Assembly: GCF_000741135.1 (NCBI RefSeq)
Contig: NZ_JGYU01000012.1
Location: forward strand, 1 to 64,000
Reading direction: 5' to 3'
Length of the DNA: 64,000 nucleotides
Origin: Bifidobacterium choerinum
GTDB lineage: Bacteria > Actinomycetota > Actinomycetes > Actinomycetales > Bifidobacteriaceae
Numbering within the stretch: position 1 is the stretch's first letter; every line of letters starts with the position of its first letter. Positions 47,715-55,507 of this stretch are shown here, one piece after another. The position numbers and the translations under genes were made by a program. Under the pieces are notes generated by a model. The model was not told where the DNA came from and ran no database searches. It saw only the letters and a list, made by a program, of their open reading frames with translations.

Positions 47715-48134
47715 CTCCCGGAACACTTCCATGGCTTCCCGGATGGCAAGGATGCCCAAGTGCCAACCCTTGCCCAGGACACCGACCAGGATGGCTTTAT
47801 CGACCTCTTGGAAACCGAACCGGTCTCCGGCACGACTATGGTGCCCCTGGACGTGGCTCCGCACGAAATGTGCATCCCCCACGACAACTACCCAGTTGCC
47901 GACGCAAACGGCTATTACAGCTATGAAAAAGATGTCGACTTAGCCAAGCTGGAAGCCAAGTTCAAGGAAGTCTTCAATGACCAGGACCTGGCCCTGGACA
48001 AGCGGGTGGTCTACATCCACGGCATGCCAGCTGACCTGGAATTGCCAGAAAGCGTTGGCGGCAAGATCAACGACCATTACGGCCAACACGTCACTCTTCC
48101 AATCGCGGCTGGTAAAATCAACCGCGTCGGCTAA
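47715..48134 (+). pseudogene. 5'-truncated HFHG-type (CHRD-like) protein of lactobacillal character
   Basis: The frame opens right after the junction with LPEHFHGFPDGKDAQ and continues through DTDQDGFIDLLETEPVSG, DVAPHEMCIPHDNYP and VVYIHGMPADLELPESVG to a TAA at 48132-48134. The histidine pattern (HFHG, IHG) recalls CHRD or Cu/Zn-dismutase-like secreted proteins. The start and signal sequence are missing. An internal GTG at 47760 could allow a shorter product but is unlikely. A T-rich terminator-like hairpin follows (AGCCATTC..GGATGGCTTTTTT, 48141-48179). Confidence 0.6.
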
Positions 48135-48140
48135 AACTAA

Positions 48141-48179
48141 GCCATTCAGAGGATTAAATTCCCCTGGATGGCTTTTTTC
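48141..48179 (+). terminator. Terminator after the truncated gene
   Basis: AAGCCATTCAG and CTGGATGGCTT pair imperfectly, followed by a T-run (TTTTTT). It insulates the cassette promoter. Confidence 0.65.
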
Positions 48180-48207
48180 GTGAAAAAATTTTTGCAAAAT
48201 CTCAATC

Positions 48208-48249
48208 TTGATAGAAATCAATGGAGGAATTCTGCTTTCCCGGTATGTT
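48208..48249 (+). promoter_or_regulatory. FNR-type box and promoter of the metal ATPase
   Basis: TTGATAGAAATCAA (48208-48221) matches the FNR consensus TTGAT-N4-ATCAA exactly. TATGTT at 48244-48249 is the likely -10, which places the box centre near -41.5 relative to the expected transcription start, the class II activator position. The ATPase ribosome-binding site AAGGAGG follows. Confidence 0.75.
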
Positions 48250-48281
48250 AAAAGCATCAAAGCAAGGAGGTCAAAAGATCA

Positions 48282-50210
48282 ATGCAAAAATGGTTAATGA
48301 AAAATCGCAACCGGCTGACGGCCGCTACGGGCATCTTAATCGTCCTGGCCTTTGCCGCAAAATGGTTATTTAAAGGTGAAGCAGCAGAGTCCGGCCTGCT
48401 CCTGGCCGCCTCCCTCATCCCCGGCTTCCCGATCGCCGCATCCGCTTGGCAGGCCCTGAAAGTCAAAGTCATCAGTATCGACTTGCTGGTGACCCTGGCC
48501 ATCTTAGGTGCCTTCGTCATCCAGGAATTCGAAGAATCCGCCATCGTGGCCTTCCTCTTCTTGTTTGGGGCTTACCTTGAACAAAAGACCCTGGCCAAGA
48601 CCCGGTCAGCCATCGAGGAACTGGTGGAGATGGTGCCAGAAACCGCCCTCCGGCAGACGGCAGACGGCGACTTTGAAGAAGTTGACTTAGACGACCTGGA
48701 CGAAGGGGACATCGTTTTGGTCAAGACCGGCGGCAAGATCCCGGTTGACGGGGAAGTCGTCTCCGGTTCCGGGACGGCCAACGAAGCCAGCATTACCGGT
48801 GAATCCATGCCTTTAGACAAGAAGCCCGGCGACCCGGTCTATGCCGGTACTATTTTGGAAAACGGGATCATCCGGATCGAGGCGGAAAAAGTCGGGGATG
48901 AGACGACTTTTGGCAAGATCATCGAACTGGTGGAAGAAGCCCAGGACTCCAAGTCCCAAGCTGAGCGTCTAATTGACCGCTTCTCCAAGTACTACACCCC
49001 AGTCGTCCTGCTCCTGGCCATTATTGTTGGCCTCATCAGCCAAGACCTGGAACTGGCTGTAACCATCCTGGTTCTCGGCTGCCCGGGTGCCTTGGTTATC
49101 GGGGTTCCGGTCTCCAACGTGGCCGGAATCGGCAATGGGGCCAAGCAGGGGATCCTTTTTAAAGGCAGTGAAGTCATCACCAAGTTCAGCAAGGTCGACA
49201 CGATCATGTTCGACAAGACCGGGACCTTGACTTACGGCGACCCCCGGGTCAGCCAGGTGAAAAAGTACGGCCAGGGCCAGCTGGCTGAACAGCTTTTGGT
49301 TAGCGTGGAAAAAGAATCTGCCCACCCTTTGGCGAAAGCCATCACTGGCTACTATGAAGACCTGGAAGCTAAAGAAGTTGAAGCTTCCCAGGTCCTCCAG
49401 GGCGGCGGGATCGTTGCTCAAGTAGCTGGCCGGCAGGTCCTGGTCGGCAACCGCTACCTGCTTGACCAGTACCATGTCCCAGTCACAAAACAAATGGAAA
49501 GGGACATGGAAGAGCTGGCGAGTGCTGGTAATTCCCTGGTTCTGGTGGTCGTTAACGGGCGGCTGGAACTTGCTTTAGGCTTAAAGGATGAGATCCGGGC
49601 CGGGGTCAAGGAAGACCTGGCTGCTTTAAAGAAGCTGGGCGTCAAGAACCTGCTCCTCTTGTCCGGTGACAACCAGAAGACGGTTGACCTGGTAGCGGAA
49701 GAACTGGGCCTCACTGAGGCATATGGCCAGCTTTTGCCAGAAGACAAGGTCGAATTTGTCAAAAAGCGGCAGGCGGCCGGTGAAATCGTGGCCTTTGTCG
49801 GCGACGGGATCAACGACAGTCCGTCACTGGCCCGGGCAGACATCGGGATTGCCATGGGCAGTGGGGCTGACGTGGCAATTGAGACTTCAAACGTGGTCCT
49901 CATGAACGGCAGCTTTGACCGGATTCCGCGGGCCCTGGCCCTGGCTAAGGCCACCCGGCGGAACATGATTGAGAACATCACCATCGCTCTGGCTGTCGTA
50001 GCCGTCCTGCTGGTCAGCGTGTTAGCCAGCTCATGGATGAACATGGCCATCGGGATGTTTGTCCACGAAGGCAGTATCCTGATTGTAATCTTAAACGCCA
50101 TGCGCCTTCTGGCCTACCGGTCAAAATTACAAAAATCGCGAAAGTTGATAGAAAACAATTTTTCGCAAGCAGCAGGCCTGTATACTAAGGGCATCGAAAG
50201 TATCCAATAG
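48282..50210 (+). CDS. Heavy-metal P1B-type ATPase (atypical CPG/HEGS)
   Basis: Membrane metal pump, 642 residues, no N-terminal metal-binding domain. Seen: two N-terminal helix pairs, TGES (172-175) actuator motif, CPG (267-269) in the transport helix instead of CPC, phosphorylation site DKTGT (311-315), the HP motif ESAHPLAKAI, and GDGINDSPSLA with AMGSGADVAIE. A late helix has HEGSILIVILNAMRLL. The CPG and HEGS combination is not the usual Cu (CPC) or Zn/Cd (CPC with DxG) set, so the metal is uncertain. Next come a separate CopZ-like protein and a Crp/Fnr regulator. Codon use and GC differ from the host genes; the style is lactobacillal. Confidence 0.87.
   Translation: MQKWLMKNRNRLTAATGILIVLAFAAKWLFKGEAAESGLLLAASLIPGFPIAASAWQALKVKVISIDLLVTLAILGAFVIQEFEESAIVAFLFLFGAYLEQKTLAKTRSAIEELVEMVPETALRQTADGDFEEVDLDDLDEGDIVLVKTGGKIPVDGEVVSGSGTANEASITGESMPLDKKPGDPVYAGTILENGIIRIEAEKVGDETTFGKIIELVEEAQDSKSQAERLIDRFSKYYTPVVLLLAIIVGLISQDLELAVTILVLGCPGALVIGVPVSNVAGIGNGAKQGILFKGSEVITKFSKVDTIMFDKTGTLTYGDPRVSQVKKYGQGQLAEQLLVSVEKESAHPLAKAITGYYEDLEAKEVEASQVLQGGGIVAQVAGRQVLVGNRYLLDQYHVPVTKQMERDMEELASAGNSLVLVVVNGRLELALGLKDEIRAGVKEDLAALKKLGVKNLLLLSGDNQKTVDLVAEELGLTEAYGQLLPEDKVEFVKKRQAAGEIVAFVGDGINDSPSLARADIGIAMGSGADVAIETSNVVLMNGSFDRIPRALALAKATRRNMIENITIALAVVAVLLVSVLASSWMNMAIGMFVHEGSILIVILNAMRLLAYRSKLQKSRKLIENNFSQAAGLYTKGIESIQ
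50145..50186 (+). promoter_or_regulatory. Second FNR-type box and promoter inside the ATPase 3' end
   Basis: TTGATAGAAAACAA (50145-50158) differs from the first box by one base. TATACT at 50181-50186 lies exactly as far downstream (36 bp start to start) as the -10 of the first promoter. It would drive the CopZ-like gene and those after it. Confidence 0.65.
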
Positions 50211-50232
50211 AAAAAAGAAAGGACAAGAAATC

Positions 50233-50460
50233 ATGCAAAAAGCAATTTTACAACTTGAAACATTAGCCTGCCCGACCTGCATGCAGAAGATCGCGGGGGC
50301 CATCGCCAATGTCGACGGGGTTGAAAAGACCAGCGTTAAGGTCCTCTTCAACGCAAGCAAGGCCAAGGCCAACTTCGACCCGGAAAAAACCAATTTGGAC
50401 ACGATCACTCAAGCTGTGAAGAATATCGGCTATGACGTCTTGAAGGCCAGCGCTAAATAA
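50233..50460 (+). CDS. CopZ-like heavy-metal-binding protein
   Basis: 75-residue HMA-domain protein: LETLACPTCMQKIAGAIANV, then DGVEKTSVKVLFNASKAKANFD and IKNIGYDV-like end (VKNIGYDVLKA). The metal-binding CPTC replaces the usual MxCxxC. It probably ferries the metal to the ATPase, which lacks its own HMA domain. AGAAAGGA lies 5-12 nt before the ATG. It is 22 bp after the ATPase. Confidence 0.88.
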   Translation: MQKAILQLETLACPTCMQKIAGAIANVDGVEKTSVKVLFNASKAKANFDPEKTNLDTITQAVKNIGYDVLKASAK

Positions 50461-50512
50461 GAGAAAAAGCAAAAACAAGAAAAACGACTAATCAAGAAAA
50501 AAGGAGAAAATG

Positions 50513-50791
50513 ATGATCAAGGAATTTTTTACCAAGAACGATGAAATGTTAGACTTATATACGAAGGCAATTACCAAGGCCCATGGCGCCCACCACCCGG
50601 AAGTCTTTGAAGTCCGCAAGGTTTATGAAGACATCCAAAAGAAAGTGAAGGCCGGCCAGGAAGACTTGACTGCCGACTTCAGCAGGCTGCGGTCCTTGAC
50701 CGCGGATTACGCCATTCCGGCCGACGCCTGCGGGGCGATGACTAAGGCCTATCAGACCCTGGAAGAATTCGACCACTTGGTCCAGGGCTAA
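50513..50791 (+). CDS. Small helical protein, Ric/hemerythrin-like (uncertain)
   Basis: 92 residues, all helical: MIKEFFTKNDEMLDLYTKAI, KAHGAHHPEVFEVRKVYEDI and CGAMTKAYQTLEEFDHL. The HGAHHPE cluster suggests metal binding, and similar small proteins beside FNR-type regulators in lactobacilli are sometimes annotated as iron-sulfur cluster repair (Ric) proteins. That assignment is from memory and weak. Start 50513 has AAGGAG 6 nt upstream; ATG 50510 is too close to it. Confidence 0.6.
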   Translation: MIKEFFTKNDEMLDLYTKAITKAHGAHHPEVFEVRKVYEDIQKKVKAGQEDLTADFSRLRSLTADYAIPADACGAMTKAYQTLEEFDHLVQG

Positions 50792-50815
50792 TTTTTACCA
50801 GCAGAGGAGAGCAAA

Positions 50816-51466
50816 ATGCAGCATATATGTGTCAGCCTTGTTCCCTTATTCATGGACCTGCCAGGAAAAGACCAGCTTAAGATCAATTCCCTGGCCATCC
50901 ACCGGCGCTATCAAAAGGGTGAGACGATTTTTCAGCCAGGGGATGAAAAGCTGCAGATCGTGGCCCGGGGAAGCATGAAGGTTTACCAGCTGTCCGCCAG
51001 TGGCCGCGAGCAGCTGCTCCGGGTTGCCCAGCCGGGTGACTATGAAGGGGAAAAGCAGCTTTTTGGCCTGGAAAACGACAGCTTCTTCGGCGAGGCCATG
51101 GAGAATACGGAAATCTGCAGCTTGGGCAAGGCCGACTTCAACCGGGTCCTCCTAGGAAATCCCCAGCTCTCCCTCAAACTGCTGGAACTCAGCACCCAGA
51201 AGCTGCTGGCCACGGAAAGACAGACCCAGTTCCTGGCCATGGAGCGGGTCGAAGAAAGGCTGGCCAGCTACCTGCTCGACTTGGCTAAAGTGGCTGGAAG
51301 CGACCAGGTCCAGCTGTCCATGAAGATGAAAGATATCGCCTTCTACTTGGGAACTACTCCCGAAACCCTCTCCCGCAAATTCAAACTCCTCGAAAAAATG
51401 GGCTATTTGAAAAGGACAGGCAAGCAGGTGAAAATCCTTGATGAAGATGGCCTGCTGGACTTGTAA
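50816..51466 (+). CDS. Crp/Fnr-family transcriptional regulator
   Basis: 216 residues. N-terminal cyclic-nucleotide-binding-type barrel (YQKGETIFQPGDEKLQIVAR, GDYEGEKQLFG), long dimer helix (about 115-145), C-terminal winged helix with MKMKDIAFYLGTTPETLSRK and FKLLEKMGYLKRTGKQV. It has one N-terminal cysteine (MQHICVSLVPLF) and lacks the four-cysteine FNR cluster. In the recognition helix, TTPETLSRKF is the FNR-like E..SR pattern, which fits TTGAT half-sites such as the two found in this cassette. It closes the metal operon and is likely its activator. Confidence 0.85.
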   Translation: MQHICVSLVPLFMDLPGKDQLKINSLAIHRRYQKGETIFQPGDEKLQIVARGSMKVYQLSASGREQLLRVAQPGDYEGEKQLFGLENDSFFGEAMENTEICSLGKADFNRVLLGNPQLSLKLLELSTQKLLATERQTQFLAMERVEERLASYLLDLAKVAGSDQVQLSMKMKDIAFYLGTTPETLSRKFKLLEKMGYLKRTGKQVKILDEDGLLDL

Positions 51467-51474
51467 TAGACAAG

Positions 51475-51510
51475 AAAAATCTCCCTCTAGATTACTAGGA
51501 GGAGATTTTT
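51475..51510. terminator. Terminator after the Crp/Fnr gene
   Basis: AAAAATCTCC and GGAGATTTTT arms, with inner CTC/GAG and a T-run on both strands, 9 bp after the stop. It also faces the convergent SemiSWEET gene. Confidence 0.85.
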
Positions 51511-51538
51511 ACTATCGAAAAAGAAAGATGAAGACGGC

Positions 51539-51790
51539 TTAGTGCAAGGCAGTTACAAAAGTGATCAGGCCGAAGATAATGCCAGGGACATTGGCAATAA
51601 AGACCGGCCAGTCCTTGTATTTCTGCAAAAGGGCGTAGCTGCACCAAAAGGAGCTGTCGATGGAGGCAACCAGCGGCTGCATGGGATTGCCATATTGGCC
51701 GTGCAAGTTGTTGATGATCAGCGGAATATATGAGACGTACATCAGAATTGACATGATGCTGGCAATCCGGCCGACAAGCATGGCTTTCAT
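51539..51790 (-). CDS. SemiSWEET-family sugar transporter (end possibly altered)
   Basis: About 83 residues, three helices: VGRIASIMSILMYVSYIPLI, NNLHGQYGNPMQPLVASIDS, YALLQKYKDWPVFIANVPGI and IFGLITFVTALH. The PQ-loop-like YIP and the NPMQPLV motif are typical of lactobacillal SemiSWEETs, which act as dimers. The N-terminus lies at the cassette/DUF262 junction, so the native start may be lost and MKAMLVGR is only the first available start. A fused upstream frame runs antisense to the DUF262 remainder. Confidence 0.7.
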   Translation of the reverse strand: MKAMLVGRIASIMSILMYVSYIPLIINNLHGQYGNPMQPLVASIDSSFWCSYALLQKYKDWPVFIANVPGIIFGLITFVTALH

Positions 51791-51793
51791 GCG

Positions 51794-52393
51794 ATTCCTG
51801 ACTTCAGTAAGCAAAGCATCGCAGACCGGGCTGAGATCTATCTGAGAATGGCAAGTGACATCTGGAATCCAGACGCCATTAAGGAAATCGTTGGTGGATG
51901 GGCCGATGACGATGAGAAGGACTTCTTCAAGAACGAGAAGGGCCGTGAATTTACAGTCGGCTATGCAGAAAGGAGCTGGCCAGACGCTCTGGAATACGGA
52001 TTCCTGTCTGCGAACTTTGGCGGCAGCGGGAAATCTATTTATAACGTTCAGGTCGGAGATACGGTTTATTGCCATATCGCTGGATATGGCTTTGTAGGTA
52101 TTGGCGAATGCACATCAACCGCTGTGCCGATGAAGAACTTCAAAGTGATGGTCGACGGCGCTTCAACTCCTGTAGCAGACGCGCCGTGGAAATCCGAGGA
52201 ATCCAAGGAGAAACTTGATCCCAACAAGGAAGTATTTATCGAAGTTGCATGGAAGAAATATGTGACGGATATTAACGACGGCTACTGGGAGAAAGGAATG
52301 ACGACAGTCCCGCTTGTAGTCTACATGCTTAATGACAAGACGACGCATCAGAAGGTCAGAGACCATTTCGGATACGCCGACAGCGCCGATTAA
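51794..52393 (+). pseudogene. DUF262-type gene, 3' part
   Basis: The frame opens at the junction with IPDFSKQSIADRAEIYLRMA, SDIWNPDAIKEIVGGW, as at the end of DUF262/DUF1524 proteins. A C-terminal PUA/EVE-like domain follows (YAERSWPDALEYGFLSANFG, VGDTVYCHIAGYGFVGIGEC). It ends at TAA 52391-52393. It is in the same orientation as the 5' part at 46649, so both probably come from one gene split by the metal cassette, with the middle lost. ATG 51848 could start a 181-residue product, but no ribosome-binding site is evident. Confidence 0.7.
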
Positions 52394-52923
52394 ATCTTTC
52401 ATCGGTGGCCATACTTTTTAACGATTGCAGATTGGAGGTGTCGCGGAGCCAGTAGCAGAATGCCAGTCGAGAATCTGCGACGGTAGAAAACCGGACATTG
52501 AAAAGCAAAACCGGACATTCAAATAGAAAACCGGACATTGGAGTCATGACGGAACCGGTTCAAGAAGAAACGACTTGATCGGTGACCGACCAAGATACCG
52601 ACCAAGTTAGCGGCAGACAGGGTTGAGACCGTAATAATGAAGTAGCCAGCTGCAATGGAGCAGGTCGAGACGGTGGCCTCCCTCCTGCCTGCCGTATAAA
52701 TATGGTAGAGAAAGCGCATGGACAAGTTTCCGCAAACGGAGAGCACCTGTAAAAACGCCGATTTTCGGCTTTGGGCAGTTCCCGCGTAAGGACGGAAAAT
52801 GTAGACATTCAGGTGCTTGTTTCAAGCCATGTGGAGACGGTCGCCGTCTTCACGAAGTGAGCGCAGCCACTGGCTGGCGGAGCATACAACGGCGGGTGCA
52901 CACGGTCGAGTAGACTGGCGCGC
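52394..52923. other. Junction region with insertion-sequence remnants
   Basis: 530 bp without a gene. It holds three copies of AAAACCGGACATT at exact 20-bp steps (52487, 52507, 52527), resembling multiple terminal repeats of IS21-type elements. It also holds a CGACCAAGATACCGACCAAG-type repeat near 52587 and an ACCTGTAAAAACGCCGATTT stretch of unknown origin. From about 52840 base composition returns to host level; TAGACT at 52911-52916 is the -10 of the next gene. Confidence 0.55.
52487..52539. repeat. Three direct repeats AAAACCGGACATT, 20-bp spacing
   Basis: Copies at 52487-52499, 52507-52519 and 52527-52539. Regular repeated ends like this are known at IS21-family termini; no IstA/IstB gene remains nearby. 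Confidence 0.85.
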
Positions 52924-55446
52924 ATGAGCGAAACGACGAATGCGGCAACGGCCGTGCAACCGAAGATGCCGGATGTGTCCGAACGGGGATTGACGGCGGC
53001 GCAAGTCGAGGACCGCATCGAACGTGGACAGACGAACGCCGTCACATCGTCGACGTCGCGCTCACTTGCCGACATCGTGCGTGCGAACGTGTTCACGCTG
53101 TTCAACGGCATCATCCTCACCGCGATGGTCATGGTGTTGATCGCCGGGTCATGGAAGGATGCCGTCTTCGGGTTCGTCATCATCATCAACACGGGCATCG
53201 GCATCGTCACCGAGCTGCGCGCAAAGTACACGCTCGACAAACTGTCGATCCTCGTCGCCTCTGATTACCTCGTGCGCCGCGACGGCAACGACGTGGAGGT
53301 TTCGCACAACGACATTGTGCTCGGCGACCTCATATGGCTGAGGTCGGGAGAGCAGGTGCCCGCGGACGCCACGATCGTGCAGACATGGGGGCTCGAACTC
53401 GACGAGTCGATGATCACCGGCGAATCGCGCACCGTGCGCAAGAAGGAGGGCGACACCGTCTACTCCGGCTCGACCGCAGTGTCCGGCATGGCGCTCGTGC
53501 ACGTGACCGCGGTCGGCGCGCACAGCTACGCCGCCACACTCACCGCGCAGGCGAAGGTGTACAAGAAGAACGTCTCCGACCTCAACAAGGGCATCAACAC
53601 GATCCTCAAGTTCATGACGTTCCTCGTGGTGCCGCTGTGCATCCTGCTCATCCTCACACAGATGAAGACCGTCGGTGGCTGGTCCGCGGCCATCGCGAGC
53701 GGCGCATGGCGGCAGGCGGTCGTCTCGTCGGTCGCCGGCGTGGTGGGCATGGTGCCGGAAGGCCTCGTGCTGCTCACCTCGCTCAACTTCGCGCTCGCGG
53801 CGATCAGGCTCGCGCGCAAGAACACGCTCGTGCAGGACCTCGACTCGGTGGAGACGCTCGCGCGCGTCGACTGCCTCAATCTCGACAAGACCGGCACGAT
53901 CACCGACGGCGGCATCGTCTACGACGACTTTATCGCACTGCCCGCCTGTGCCAGCAAGCGGCAGGCGATGCAGGCTCTCTACGACCTGGCGAACGAGGAA
54001 AGCCCGAACGGCACCGGCCGTGCCGTGCTCGCGGGGCTCGGCAAGCAGGGATTCACCGGCAGCGCGCAACTCGAACGCGTGCCGTTCTCGAGCGCGCGCA
54101 AATGGAGCGCGGTCGCGTTCCACGACGAGCCCGAAGCAGGCCAGGGCGGCGTGTGGTACATGGGCGCGCCGGAAGTGCTGCTCGCCGGATTCGCGAACCA
54201 GTACCCGGACGTGCTCAAGCAAGTCAACGACTACGCGAACAACGGCATGCGCGTGCTGCTCATCGCGCACGCCGCCGGCGAAGTCCCCGCCGATTTCGAG
54301 ACCGACCCGAAGCTCGAGGTGGGCGCGCAGCCCGTGGCGATCGTGCTGTGCTCCGAGCATATCCGTGACGACGCGGAGCCGACGCTCGCGTGGTTCCGTG
54401 AACAGGGCGTGCGCTGCCGCGTCATCTCCGGCGACAACCCGGTGACGGTCGGTGCGATCGCCGGTAAGGTCAAGCTCACCGGCGACCGCAAGCCGGTGGC
54501 CATGGATGCGCGCGAACTGCCGCAGGACGTCGATGAGCTGGCGCGCGTGCTCGAGAACGTCGACGTGCTCGGTCGCGTGCTGCCCGAACAGAAGAAGGCG
54601 ATTGTACAGGCGCTGCACACGCAGAAGCATGTGGTGGCGATGACCGGCGACGGCGTCAATGATGCGCTCGCGATCAAGGAGGCCGATCTGGGCATCGCGA
54701 TGGGCAACGCGGCGCCGGCGACGAAAGCGGTGGCCGAAGTCGTGCTCGTCGACTCGAAATTCTCGCATCTGCCCGACGTCGTGGCGCGCGGACGCCAGGT
54801 CATGGCGAACATGGAGCGCGTCGCTAGCCTGTTCCTGACGAAGACCGTCTATTCGGCGCTGATCTCGTTCGGTGTCGTGCTCAGCATGATCCCGTTCCCG
54901 TATCTGCCGCGGCACATCAGCTACATCGGCGCGTTGACGATCGGCGCCCCGGCGTTCCTGCTCGCGCTCGCGCCGAACACGCGCCGCTACATTCCCGGGT
55001 TCCTGCGCCGCGTCTTCGCGTTCTCGGTGCCGTGCGGCATCGCGACGGCGCTCTCGGTGCTGCTGTCCGCATGGTTCGTGCCGAAACTCATGGGGTGGAA
55101 CGTCGACGGCTCGGCGCAGTACCAGCTGCTGTGGCGGTCGATGTGCGCCACGGTGCTCTTCGTGATGGGCCTCTACGTGCTCGCGCGCGTGGCGACGCCA
55201 CTCAACTCGTGGCGCGGCTGGCTCCTCGCGGCGTTCGCGGCGGCGGGTGTGATCGGCATGTGCATCCCGTTCGTCGCGCATTTCTTCGCATTCCAGCTGC
55301 CGGGCGGCAAGGGTCTGCTCGCGCTTGGTGTGCAGATCGTGATCGCCACGCTGCTCTTCGCGCTCAGTGTGTGGCTGTTCCCCAAGTTCCTGCCCGTGAC
55401 CATGCGTTCGGTCATCTCACAATACAAGCGCATATCGAAGCGCTGA
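52924..55446 (+). CDS. CtpE-like P-type cation ATPase
   Basis: 840-residue HAD-IC P-type ATPase. Start [17 protein letters not shown] and [19 protein letters not shown] resemble mycobacterial CtpE (calcium). Actuator TGES (165-168), VPEGL (277-281) in the transport helix, phosphorylation site DKTGT (321-325), [20 protein letters not shown] and about ten helices. Cytoplasmic-membrane cation transport; the substrate, Ca or another divalent ion, is inferred. TAGACT lies 13 nt before the ATG, so the transcript is likely leaderless. First host gene to the right of the island. Confidence 0.88.
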   Translation: MSETTNAATAVQPKMPDVSERGLTAAQVEDRIERGQTNAVTSSTSRSLADIVRANVFTLFNGIILTAMVMVLIAGSWKDAVFGFVIIINTGIGIVTELRAKYTLDKLSILVASDYLVRRDGNDVEVSHNDIVLGDLIWLRSGEQVPADATIVQTWGLELDESMITGESRTVRKKEGDTVYSGSTAVSGMALVHVTAVGAHSYAATLTAQAKVYKKNVSDLNKGINTILKFMTFLVVPLCILLILTQMKTVGGWSAAIASGAWRQAVVSSVAGVVGMVPEGLVLLTSLNFALAAIRLARKNTLVQDLDSVETLARVDCLNLDKTGTITDGGIVYDDFIALPACASKRQAMQALYDLANEESPNGTGRAVLAGLGKQGFTGSAQLERVPFSSARKWSAVAFHDEPEAGQGGVWYMGAPEVLLAGFANQYPDVLKQVNDYANNGMRVLLIAHAAGEVPADFETDPKLEVGAQPVAIVLCSEHIRDDAEPTLAWFREQGVRCRVISGDNPVTVGAIAGKVKLTGDRKPVAMDARELPQDVDELARVLENVDVLGRVLPEQKKAIVQALHTQKHVVAMTGDGVNDALAIKEADLGIAMGNAAPATKAVAEVVLVDSKFSHLPDVVARGRQVMANMERVASLFLTKTVYSALISFGVVLSMIPFPYLPRHISYIGALTIGAPAFLLALAPNTRRYIPGFLRRVFAFSVPCGIATALSVLLSAWFVPKLMGWNVDGSAQYQLLWRSMCATVLFVMGLYVLARVATPLNSWRGWLLAAFAAAGVIGMCIPFVAHFFAFQLPGGKGLLALGVQIVIATLLFALSVWLFPKFLPVTMRSVISQYKRISKR

Positions 55447-55507
55447 AACATGCACACGGTATCGTGTGAGCCAATCACCAGTTCCACAACACGTTCGGAG
55501 GAAACCC

